Source: Neobacillus niacini
Lineage (GTDB): Bacteria; Bacillota; Bacilli; Bacillales; Cytobacillaceae
DNA length: 64,000 nucleotides
NCBI RefSeq assembly: GCF_000759675.1
Contig: NZ_BAWM01000010.1
Span: forward strand, 1 to 64,000
Direction of reading: 5' to 3'
This document shows, in pieces, positions 37,380-45,678 of this stretch; position 1 is the stretch's first letter; the number at the start of each line of letters is the position of its first letter. The notes below the pieces were generated by a model that saw nothing but the letters and a program-made list of their open reading frames with translations, searched no databases and was not told where the DNA came from. The translations under genes were made by a program, and so were the position numbers.

Positions 37380-37694
37380 ATGTCATGGATTTTTCTTCTT
37401 ATTGCTGGCTTTGCCGAGATTGGTAGTGTTATGAGTCTAAAACAAGCAGACGGGTTTAAAAAATTACTCCCCTCTATTGCTTGTATTATTTTCGGAAGCT
37501 TAAGTTTTTATTTCCTATCTTTGTCATTAATTTCTCTTCCAGTCGGTACTGCCTATGCAATATGGACAGGTATCGGATCTGTTGGAAGTGTTTTAGCTGG
37601 AATGATTTTATTTAATGAATCTAGAAGTATTGGAAGAATCCTACTGATAATGTGTATTATTGTAGGGGTTGTTGGAATAAAAATGACTTCCTGA
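37380..37694 (+). CDS. small multidrug resistance protein, subunit 2
   Basis: This 104-residue SMR protein has four helices, the essential Glu in AGFAEIGSVMSLKQ and the motif GTAYAIWTGIGSVGSV. The ATG at 37380 follows AGGGGATG. A longer frame from 37350 would overlap the first subunit. It is 4 bp after the first gene and should be cotranslated with it. Confidence 0.85.
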   Translation: MSWIFLLIAGFAEIGSVMSLKQADGFKKLLPSIACIIFGSLSFYFLSLSLISLPVGTAYAIWTGIGSVGSVLAGMILFNESRSIGRILLIMCIIVGVVGIKMTS

Positions 37695-38180
37695 CATCAC
37701 ATTATATCGGGAGAGTTCCTACAATCACGGTATTAAGTGGAAATAAGGTATACTAGTACAAATTCCTATGGAGGAAAATAGAGATGAAAACCATTCAAGA
37801 ATTGATAAATGAAAATCCTATAATAAACGATTTTAGTAGATTTAAAGGAAGTATTTTGGTCCAATCCTAAATATGAATTAAGTGACTAAAGATATTAAGC
37901 AGATTAAAGATAACTTCAGTATTGAGCTGGAGTTTTCCTTTATGGTTTCCAATAAACAGATGTTATGTAAAGAAGCCTATGGGAATACTTTCCGAAGGCT
38001 TCATATCAAACAAGTTTTTCACGTTTATATTTAAAAAATAACTGTAATGTTCTGATCAGTTCTTTATGCAAAAAATATTTGGAATCTTGCTATTCCTTAT
38101 TGCGGGTGGTGACAGCTTCGCTGGTACTACCCGCAGACGGGGAGTTCTCTTTACATAAAAGAAAAGATATATCGTAATTC
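37695..38180. other. intergenic space with decayed coding and a strong hairpin
   Basis: A short plus-strand frame with ribosome site GAGG starts at the ATG at 37784 (MKTIQELINENPIINDFSRF) but stops after 28 codons and looks like a broken gene start. A stem-loop of GAAGCCT/AGGCTTC lies at 37971-38002. A GC-rich hairpin lies at about 38102-38134 (GCGGGTGGT...ACTACCCGC). The following GGGGAGTTCTCTTTAC to about 38185 may be a Tn3-type terminal repeat, as it is next to Tn3 transposase remnants; that is unproven. Confidence 0.4.
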
Positions 38181-38770
38181 TTAGGAAGATCTTTGAATTG
38201 GCAGACGTTCTTGCATGTTTAGCTTAAATGTCCCATACAGGTTTATATGGGCATAGATTAATGGTGTTAAGGCTATGAAATCCTCAGGAGTTAACTTTTG
38301 AAGAAGAGATTTGTTTTGTTCCAAAAGTACCTCTTGAATCATAATAAATCTCGGCATTAGTTGGAAACCAAGCAAATGACACAAGGCGAAGGCAACTTCG
38401 CCGCCGAACTTCAACATCGTTTCAATCTCATATTTCATCATCAAAAATACGCCTTTCAAATCGACTGCAATCGTTCCATCGAAATCATTCCCATTCATCT
38501 TAATAAACGGTTTTGATGGGGGCAGAATACCGGCATTATTAAATGCATGATCTAAGCGGCCGAATCGATTTACCGTTTTTTCAATCAATGCGGCGGCTTG
38601 CTCCTTATTCGATACATCTGTTTGATAATAAACAGCGTTTCCTCCTGTTTCTTCGATCAGCTTTACCGTTTCGTTACTTCGTTCATCTACATCGCCAATC
38701 ACTATCGTCGCACCGCGTTTCGCAAATGCTAGCGCCGCTCTACGAGGCGACTAGGCTCTTACCTCGACCG
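38181..38770 (-). pseudogene. short-chain dehydrogenase remnant fused to Tn3-family transposase pieces
   Basis: The first part is the middle of a short-chain dehydrogenase (AALAFAKRGATIVIGDVDER; TDVSNKEQAAALIEKTVNRF; LDHAFNNAGILPP). It lacks the N-terminal TGxxxGxG motif because the frame is cut by a stop, and it breaks off after MKYEIETMLKFGG. The rest (FALCHLLGFQLMPRF; KLTPEDFIALTPLIYAHINL; YGTFKLNMQERLPI) resembles two separated C-terminal segments of Tn3-family TnpA. The 173-codon open frame is therefore a chance fusion, not a working enzyme. Confidence 0.7.
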
Positions 38771-38816
38771 GACGATACCAGCTAGTTGTGCCTGACTTGG
38801 TTAGACACGCAATAAT

Positions 38817-38850
38817 AAAAAAGAGCTAGCAAAAATACCGCTAACTCTCG
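38817..38850 (-). terminator. terminator of the HupE/UreJ-like gene
   Basis: Minus strand AGAGTTAGC-loop-GCTAGCTCT with six T, about 25 bp past the stop codon. Confidence 0.7.
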
Positions 38851-38872
38851 TATTGATCAATAAATGGCCTAA

Positions 38873-39976
38873 TTACAATCTTTGAATTAACCAATAAAAT
38901 GCCAGCACAAAAATAAGGCAAGACGTTGAAATCATCATTTTACGATACCATGGGAACCTTCGCAGCCATAGCAAGAAGGGAAGTAATAGGCATAAGATCA
39001 TGAGCTGGCCCGCTTCCACACCTAGATTAAACGTCAGGAGTGAGCCAATCAGATTGCTCTTTGGAAGTCCCGTTTCAGCCAAAGCCCCGGCGAAACCCAT
39101 ACCGTGAATCAGGCCAAATATGGCTGTCATTAGCCACCGCCATTTCGCCTTTTGAACAAACATATTTTCCACTGCCACATAACAGATCGTCAGGGGAATC
39201 AAGGCTTCGACCCAATGCGAACTGACCTGAATACGGTCGGTGGCCACCAAGAACAGTGTAATGCTGTGGGCGATTGTAAAAGCAGTAACAATTTTCAACG
39301 CATCCTTGAAGCGAGATGCGATTAATACTAAGGATAACAAAAACAGCAAATGATCGTACCCGATCAAAATGTGTTCGATTCCAAGTACAAAGTATTTCCA
39401 CAGGACGGAGCCAATCTCGGACTGAACTCTATGGCCGCAATCGTTGCAGCTTCCGGGAGTTTCCGCCGCGGGAAAGGTGATCTGAATATCTTTTCTATTA
39501 ATATCAAGAATATCCTCATAGAAAAATTTCCCTGAATGGACCAAGAGTACACTCGTATGAGCAGGCGCATCTTCAAACACCAGATTGTAATGAATATTTA
39601 ATTGTTCGATCGCTTCATCGGCGGTTAACCTTAATTGAAACACTACGCCTCTTGTGGAATCCTTTGTTGTCACGTCCATCGAAAGCAATTCCATCGTTAA
39701 GGGTTTCGAATCCACATCTATTCGAAGTTCTTTCTGTAAAAACGATTCGATTCCGTCCTTTTGCGAGGGCAGTTCCTCGTTTTCCAGATTATCATTCTTG
39801 TTGGTATCAAATTGCACAAGCAAGTCTCGTTGATCAAGAAAAAGTTCATAGTCAATCTGGTTCCCTTTAACGTTTAACTTCGAGTAACCCATGCTTGAGG
39901 AATGCGCAAATGAAGTTGTGGCAGTCCCCAAAATTAATACGATGATGAACAAGGAGAGGAAAGTTCTTAAGTTCAT
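38873..39976 (-). CDS. HupE/UreJ_2-family membrane protein with extracellular domain
   Basis: This 367-residue protein has a signal peptide (LFIIVLILGTATTSFAHS) and a beta-rich extracellular domain of about 160 residues. A membrane domain of six or seven helices follows, with the family motifs GIEHILIGYDHLLFLLSL (around 195) and IFGLIHGMGFAGAL (around 280). Their histidines suggest metal transport or binding. Residues around 45-56 (DTNKNDNLENEE) look like an EF-hand loop. The ATG at 39976 follows AAAGAGGTCC. Relatives are annotated as hydrogenase/urease accessory proteins, but neither pathway is present here. The function is unknown. Confidence 0.78.
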   Translation of the reverse strand: MNLRTFLSLFIIVLILGTATTSFAHSSSMGYSKLNVKGNQIDYELFLDQRDLLVQFDTNKNDNLENEELPSQKDGIESFLQKELRIDVDSKPLTMELLSMDVTTKDSTRGVVFQLRLTADEAIEQLNIHYNLVFEDAPAHTSVLLVHSGKFFYEDILDINRKDIQITFPAAETPGSCNDCGHRVQSEIGSVLWKYFVLGIEHILIGYDHLLFLLSLVLIASRFKDALKIVTAFTIAHSITLFLVATDRIQVSSHWVEALIPLTICYVAVENMFVQKAKWRWLMTAIFGLIHGMGFAGALAETGLPKSNLIGSLLTFNLGVEAGQLMILCLLLPFLLWLRRFPWYRKMMISTSCLIFVLAFYWLIQRL

Positions 39977-40118
39977 AGCTGCTGGACCTCTTTTCATAAA
40001 ATGGACCAAGTAGAAAAGGATTTCTTTTCATGTTTCTTCTCGGTAAACAAAACTGCTGATCTCGAACAAATCTAACGACATGCAGTGCGCCTTTTGGTAC
40101 CTATAAACCACCTAAATA

Positions 40119-40150
40119 ATAAGGGGGAGAATATCAGATCTCCCCCTCTT
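40119..40150 (-). terminator. terminator of the phosphoesterase gene
   Basis: Minus strand AGGGGGAGA-loop-TCTCCCCCT followed by a T-rich run, 40 bp after the stop. Confidence 0.8.
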
Positions 40151-40191
40151 TATTACCGTTCCATCCTAAATTCCGTTATATTTACGAGCGT

Positions 40192-43056
40192 CTAATCCTG
40201 TGCAAACAACTTGAACCAGTTTATGTTGAATCCGTCTGTAGCTGCATAAAGCCTGATTGTATGCTTCCCGGCCGTCAGTGTAACCTTATCGGACACTGTT
40301 GTCCAACTTGACCAGCCCCCCGAGTACGGTAATGTGGTCGTCTTTTGCGTAACTCCGTCTACGATAAAATGGATACTTGATCCTGTCGACTTATTGACAC
40401 CCACCCTGTATTGCAGGGTATATGTTCCTGTTGACGGAATATCGATGTCGCTGTATTCCATCCATGAGCCTACACCAATATATCCGACAGACTGTCCACC
40501 GCCAATGTCACTGGAGTTTTCTTTCTGTACATTGTTCGAGGAAGTATAGTTTGCTGCTTTAACAAAAACTGCCGGTAGTGCATCTACAGTTACACTGATG
40601 CTCGTTTCCAATGGCACGTTGTTTGGATTTTCAATCCCTGATGGCAAGGTTACTGTTCCAGCTATTGTAAAAGTTTGTGCAGTCTTTATAGCTGGATCAT
40701 AGCTTGAAGCGCCAACATTCCAAGTCACATTGGCATCTATACTTCCATCATCGGTCTCCAATTTTACCGTTTGCGGCAATCTAAGAGCTGCTGCTGTCTT
40801 CGCTGTTCCGTTGTCCACTCCTATAACTGCTGCAGGCGCAGTGATGCTGTTTAAGTTAACACCCTCCGTTATAATGTCAATATCCTGCGACGAACGGTTA
40901 TACATGGAATCCGCGGCGAATACCCTGAGTAAATATGGCGTTTTCGGCAATAAACCTGTAATCTTATATTGCCTGTATTCATCGAATGGTTCGTCTAGCG
41001 GCAGCGAAAGGCTGTTAAACGATTTGTCCACATCCCCGGTGAGCTTGTTGATAAGCTCAACATTGTATTCCAAAACGCGTACATTATCATCTGCTTGCTT
41101 CATCGTAAAATTAACTTCGTTGCTGGTGATAGAATCAACCGTAATACCCTCATCAAACTGCGGAGGTATAAGTTCTCTTATATCGTTCCTGCTGTACGTA
41201 AAGGCATTTTTGCCTTCGCCAGCATTTACTACACGAGGTATGCCTACAAATTCATTCGTACTTAAATTATACTGTTTGATGATAATTTTCGGTCCGTAAA
41301 CCTCTAAGAAATTCACGATGCGAGGTGTGGTTTTATACTTGATATACGCGCCTTCTATATATCCGCCGTACGGACCGTCATCAATATAACTGGAATATGA
41401 CGACGCACCGGAATCGAGGAACGTAGCCGAACCTTGATGGAGAGAACGTTCGTCGGTCGGGTCGTATTGCGTATGGCCTGACATATAAAACACCTGCGAC
41501 AAATTATTGTCGGCAATATATTTACCAACAGCATTACTTCCCGAGCTGCTCCATCTCGATCCCCACACGGTTCCGCTTACAGGGAAGTGAGACATTACAA
41601 ATATGGGTTTTGTTGGATCATAATCCTCTTCTTCTGTGATTGTTTTGAGGTAATTTTGGGTTTTACCCACCGTATTTTGGTTATTGTAATTTGCGTCAAA
41701 ACCGACAATATTGTATCCTTTTACCTTGACCCGATAAGCACTGTTAAAGAAATTGTTATCGTACGATTGCGTTGCTTCGTTCCACGCGCCCGCCGAACCG
41801 ATAGGTATTAGGTTTTCGGCGCCGCCCATATCATGGTTGCCTCTTACCATTAATAACTCCGTCTTGTCAAATAATCCCTCACTTTGAAGTTTATTGTATA
41901 CGTTTGTAAGCTCACCCATCCACACATATTCACTGGCTTTGTTACCGCCGGTAACGTCGCCAGGAATCAACATGACATCGGCCTGCGGGAATACGCTCAT
42001 GGCTTTTCTCATATCGTCTTCCACCCGCGCGATTGCAGCGGGATTACTGCTGATTTCCGTGTCACTGTTTATAGTTACATTTAAGCCAGGGGGCGTTAAT
42101 GTTTTATTGCTTTTTTGATAGATGAATATGGCGTTGTTTAGTTCACGTTCGTAATAATTGATGGTTTCCTGTGTATAAAATTTTACTTTTTGCGTTTTTT
42201 CAACCTTTTTTGCATATTTATAAACCTTTTTCAAATAATCAAAATCGGTTTTGCTGAAGCCGTTGTCGAGACCGCCTTCTATAATTGTATTTGCTTCTGA
42301 TATAGCGCCGTTAAGTGCGTTCATATCTACTGTATGTCCAGCGTAGCTATTATAATTCGCTTGAACGACTTTACTGCTAATGACGCCTTTCCAAATCATC
42401 AGATCAGCGATATCGAATGAATTGCCGCCGAGGTTGCCCAATGCGTCGCTACCTATATTTAAAGGATTCGACGTATCTAAAGATCCGTGCCTCAGCGAAG
42501 TTTCAGCCATTTTGTAAGCATCAATATAAAGCGACGCGAGCATTTTATCTCTGTCTACAACAAATGTCACGTAACGCCAATCGGAAGCATCAAACGTGTT
42601 GCGCCCAAAGGAAATGTTCTTTACTTTTGCAGTCGGGAATCCAAAATTCATGTTGATCGAATTGGCTGATGTGTAAATTGCCCAGCCTGCGTTAGAGCCG
42701 TTACTAAAATCCTTGTTCGATAATATGACATTATTATTTTTAGTGTCGCCCTTATACCAGAAGGATACGGTAAAACTCTCTTCTCCAAATTTCAAGCTCT
42801 GCGGCGTACTGACATTATTGCCATTTCCGCTTTCTAAGTGCAGAGCTTTGGTTCCGGGTAATACACCGTCTACAAAACTATAATTCCCTTTTGCTATCAA
42901 ATCTTGTTGATTTGCATCGTCCTTCAAATTATTATCAAATTTAATCGATGCAATTTTGGCATCTTTGCTGGCATTATCTTTTTTTGCGTATGTTGTGACC
43001 GATACCATACCGAATAACATCATTATTACGAGGGTAATGGATAAAATTCTTTTCAT
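40192..43056 (-). CDS. secreted multidomain calcineurin-like phosphoesterase
   Basis: This exported protein of about 954 residues has a signal peptide (MKRILSITLVIMMLFGMVSV), then a LamG-like lectin domain (about 45-245) and a helical linker. The metallophosphoesterase domain (about 325-620) has GDVTGG, RGNHDMGG, SHFPVSG and SGHTQ. A fibronectin-like segment, a bacterial Ig-like domain (Big_4 type) and a C-terminal CBM6-type module ending NINWFKLF follow. Two usual metal motifs are altered: SDTE instead of DxH, and GHTQ instead of GHxH. The ATG at 43056 follows GGAGG. It may act on extracellular phosphoesters bound to polysaccharide. Confidence 0.8.
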   Translation of the reverse strand: MKRILSITLVIMMLFGMVSVTTYAKKDNASKDAKIASIKFDNNLKDDANQQDLIAKGNYSFVDGVLPGTKALHLESGNGNNVSTPQSLKFGEESFTVSFWYKGDTKNNNVILSNKDFSNGSNAGWAIYTSANSINMNFGFPTAKVKNISFGRNTFDASDWRYVTFVVDRDKMLASLYIDAYKMAETSLRHGSLDTSNPLNIGSDALGNLGGNSFDIADLMIWKGVISSKVVQANYNSYAGHTVDMNALNGAISEANTIIEGGLDNGFSKTDFDYLKKVYKYAKKVEKTQKVKFYTQETINYYERELNNAIFIYQKSNKTLTPPGLNVTINSDTEISSNPAAIARVEDDMRKAMSVFPQADVMLIPGDVTGGNKASEYVWMGELTNVYNKLQSEGLFDKTELLMVRGNHDMGGAENLIPIGSAGAWNEATQSYDNNFFNSAYRVKVKGYNIVGFDANYNNQNTVGKTQNYLKTITEEEDYDPTKPIFVMSHFPVSGTVWGSRWSSSGSNAVGKYIADNNLSQVFYMSGHTQYDPTDERSLHQGSATFLDSGASSYSSYIDDGPYGGYIEGAYIKYKTTPRIVNFLEVYGPKIIIKQYNLSTNEFVGIPRVVNAGEGKNAFTYSRNDIRELIPPQFDEGITVDSITSNEVNFTMKQADDNVRVLEYNVELINKLTGDVDKSFNSLSLPLDEPFDEYRQYKITGLLPKTPYLLRVFAADSMYNRSSQDIDIITEGVNLNSITAPAAVIGVDNGTAKTAAALRLPQTVKLETDDGSIDANVTWNVGASSYDPAIKTAQTFTIAGTVTLPSGIENPNNVPLETSISVTVDALPAVFVKAANYTSSNNVQKENSSDIGGGQSVGYIGVGSWMEYSDIDIPSTGTYTLQYRVGVNKSTGSSIHFIVDGVTQKTTTLPYSGGWSSWTTVSDKVTLTAGKHTIRLYAATDGFNINWFKLFAQD

Positions 43057-43136
43057 TACAGAAAACCTCCATATTTTTAGTATTTTAAGAGACTGTTCAA
43101 AAAGCTTGTAAAATTGAGTAAAAAACAAAACCGTAG

Positions 43137-43307
43137 CGAAACTTCGATGCGGAACTCATTGATTATATCGATCCTGTCCACGACTCCATTGTGCTGGAGA
43201 AGGTAGCCCCGCTTTACAAGGATGGCAGGCATCCTCCCATCGATCGGGATGAGAGGAGATTTTTCGTCACGGAAATCCCCCTTTCGGTTCCAATATTAGA
43301 ACCTTGA
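43137..43307 (+). pseudogene. unrecognised coding remnant
   Basis: An open plus-strand stretch of about 56 codons with protein-like composition (AELIDYIDPVHDSIVLEKVA, PLYKDGRHPPIDRDERRFFV) begins after a TAG and has no start or ribosome site. I cannot name the family. It lies just upstream of the secreted phosphoesterase gene on the other strand. Confidence 0.3.
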
Positions 43308-43387
43308 TTTTCTCCTTCTACTGCTCTCATTAAACTGAAATGGTGCTTTAATCCTAGTACGCCGATATTTTGAAACATCACCTCAAA

Positions 43388-43529
43388 ATAACACAAAATA
43401 TAACACAATCACATAAATCGCCTCTTGTATAAATAAATAATACACAATCATTATTAATTTTCTGTAAATATAGTGTAAATTATTGTTATTTTTATGCAAA
43501 ATTACACAAGAACACACAATTACACATAA
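43388..43529. promoter_or_regulatory. cluster of ACACAA repeats, possible DeoR operator
   Basis: At least seven copies of ACACAA or close variants (ACACAT) are spread over 140 bp on the plus strand, for example AACACAAAATATAACACAA near 43388 and TTACACAAGAACACACAAT near 43502. DeoR-family proteins often bind several direct repeats. The cluster lies between a DeoR gene and the phosphoesterase gene, and a further AACACAAATTCG is upstream of the DeoR gene at 44514. Confidence 0.4.
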
Positions 43530-43663
43530 ATAACTGATGGTGGATTTTATTTTCCTTGCTGCAAAAAATAAAAGATTTACTTTGCTACTTGAAATTTGAG
43601 GAGAGAAGCTGAAATGAGATAAACTGAGTTTAAAAAACACATAAAAAAAAGGAAAGTAGACGG

Positions 43664-44455
43664 CTACTTTTCCTCCAAATTAATTTTATTCACAATTTCA
43701 ATACCTTCTTTTTTATATTTCTGCAGTACCTTTTCGGATAGATTTGAATCAGAAATAATACGGTCAACCCTTTCAAAATGGCAGACTTTCAATAATGATG
43801 CAACATCAAATTTACTGCTATCCGCTAGCACAATGCAACTTTGAGAATTCTCAAGCATTTTCTTTTTCACTTGGTATTCACCTAACCCGTAATCCGTCAG
43901 CCCTTCCGTCAAGGAAATACCACTGATGCTCATAAAAAAAGTATCAATGTGAAATCCTTTAAAAAATTCTTCCGCCAAAGAACCTACCAGGCATAATTCT
44001 TCATTTCGAAGGACACCCCCGGGCATCAAAATCGTATAATTAGGCATTTCTGAAAGTTCTTGGGCAATGATTAAGGAATTTGTTATAACGGTAAGTCTTT
44101 GAAACCTGCTTTTTAATTCTTTCGCCAATTCGGTATTTGTTGTGCTGACATCTAATGCAATGGATTGTCCTTCTGTAACATAATGTGCAGCAATCTTCGC
44201 TATTTCCTTCTTTTCCTCAATATTTTTGGTTTCCCGCAATGAGAAATTGATTTCTTGACTGTTCGCATTATCTAAAACCGCTCCACCGCGGACCCTTCTT
44301 AAAAACCCTTCTTTCTCGAGATATTCAAAATCCCTGCGGACTGTTTCGGTAGACACACCCAACGTTTTTGTGATCGATGACACCTTGACAGACTTATTTT
44401 TTCGCAAGCATTCCATTATATTTTCATGACGCTCATGAGCTAACAATTTTTTCAC
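43664..44455 (-). CDS. DeoR-family transcriptional regulator
   Basis: This 263-residue repressor-type protein has an N-terminal helix-turn-helix (KVSSITKTLGVSTETVRRDF, around 22-41) and a C-terminal DeoRC domain (ALDVSTTNTELAKEL; VITNSLIIAQ; DSSKFDVASLLKVC). It resembles regulators of sugar catabolism. The nearest gene downstream on the same strand is the secreted phosphoesterase, with the ACACAA cluster between them, so that gene is the likeliest target. Confidence 0.83.
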   Translation of the reverse strand: MKKLLAHERHENIMECLRKNKSVKVSSITKTLGVSTETVRRDFEYLEKEGFLRRVRGGAVLDNANSQEINFSLRETKNIEEKKEIAKIAAHYVTEGQSIALDVSTTNTELAKELKSRFQRLTVITNSLIIAQELSEMPNYTILMPGGVLRNEELCLVGSLAEEFFKGFHIDTFFMSISGISLTEGLTDYGLGEYQVKKKMLENSQSCIVLADSSKFDVASLLKVCHFERVDRIISDSNLSEKVLQKYKKEGIEIVNKINLEEK

Positions 44456-44549
44456 CTGCTTTAGTTATTAGTCAAATTTGGTATTTCTTAATTTTTTTAC
44501 TTATTCTATAAATAACACAAATTCGCATAAGTTCACAACCTAACTCATG

Positions 44550-45467
44550 TTAGGTTTTTGTAAAGTTTTTACATATGGACCAGTCTTTTGCATGTTTCAA
44601 AGTAATTTCTATAAAACTTGATAATGCAGGGAAAACCCATTTGTTTTTGTGATAAACGACTTGGGAGTATATCTGTTTGAAATCAGCCTCGCAAGGAATA
44701 ATTTTCAACTTCCCTTCCTTGATCTCATCCTGTACAGTCATTAAAGGTAAATAAGCAATACCAAGCCCACTCATTACAGAACGCTTTATCGCCTCAATAC
44801 TCCAAAGTTCCATGATGTTGGAAGGGACAATCCCTCTATCACGTAGGAACTCTTCAAATATTCTTCGATAACTGCCTTCTTTCTCATTGGTAATTAAACA
44901 CTCGCTAAGCTTCTGATTTTTGTAATTTTTAGGTAAACTATTCAGTGAACAATCAGGACTTCCAACGAGAACAATCGGTTCGTTCATTAACGGATGTATG
45001 ACTAAATCTGAATCCTCAAACTGTGGTAACATGACAAACGCAACATCTGCACTACCATCAACGATTGCTTTCTTGTTATCTCCGCAAGAGGCATTACTTA
45101 AACGGATGTTTACTTGAGGAAATTTCTTTCGATATTCTCTTAATATTGGTTCTAAGCGGTATACTGTTAGAGACTCAGGAGCCGCAATCTTTAACGTCCC
45201 TCTAATATCCTCTTCCTCACTGGTGATGCTTTCGATTTTTCCATAAGTATCTAAAATTTCCTGTGTATAGGGTAACAGCTTCTTACCAATTTCAGTCAAT
45301 CTTACCTTTCGACCCAGCCGATCAAACAGAGGGCCGCCTAAATGTTCTTCAAGTGCTTGAATATGAGAAGACACCGTGGATTGAGTGTAACCTAAATGTT
45401 CTGCTGCTTGTGTAAAGCTGCCCATTTCAATGACCTTATTAAACGTTACAAAATGGCGTATTTCCAT
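44550..45467 (-). CDS. LysR-family transcriptional regulator
   Basis: This protein of about 305 residues has an N-terminal winged helix (MEIRHFVTFNKVIEMGSFTQ, then AAEHLGYTQSTVSSHIQALE) and a C-terminal LysR substrate-binding domain (from GTLKIAAPESLTVYRLEPIL, around 90). I start at the ATG at 45467, typical of the family. A GTG four codons earlier is possible. It is divergent from the MFS gene at 45679 and should control it. Confidence 0.85.
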   Translation of the reverse strand: MEIRHFVTFNKVIEMGSFTQAAEHLGYTQSTVSSHIQALEEHLGGPLFDRLGRKVRLTEIGKKLLPYTQEILDTYGKIESITSEEEDIRGTLKIAAPESLTVYRLEPILREYRKKFPQVNIRLSNASCGDNKKAIVDGSADVAFVMLPQFEDSDLVIHPLMNEPIVLVGSPDCSLNSLPKNYKNQKLSECLITNEKEGSYRRIFEEFLRDRGIVPSNIMELWSIEAIKRSVMSGLGIAYLPLMTVQDEIKEGKLKIIPCEADFKQIYSQVVYHKNKWVFPALSSFIEITLKHAKDWSICKNFTKT

Positions 45468-45589
45468 CCTTTCACCCACTTTTATCTTTTTTCATGTCTA
45501 TAGTATCAAAAAAATCAATGGATAACTTCATAAACTTCAATTTTACTAATAATTAGTTGCCGGTTAATATTAAGAAAAAGAATGCCGGA

Positions 45590-45651
45590 GGGACGGTTCT
45601 CATGGTTCAATTAAAGGTTAGTGTCAAAACCAAAGCCATTAGAACCGTCCC
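45590..45651. repeat. palindromic element with GGGACGGTTCT ends
   Basis: GGGACGGTTCT (45590-45600) and its exact complement AGAACCGTCCC (45641-45651) are 40 bp apart, in the LysR-MFS divergent region. Sequences of this type are scattered in Bacillaceae genomes and resemble REP elements moved by Y1 transposases. Confidence 0.6.
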
Positions 45652-45678
45652 CCTGGTTCCAACGGAGGGAGTTTAGTT

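Noticed and set aside
43383..43640. 85-codon minus-strand frame
   Set aside because: It runs through the ACACAA repeat region and has low-complexity hydrophobic composition without a start signal.
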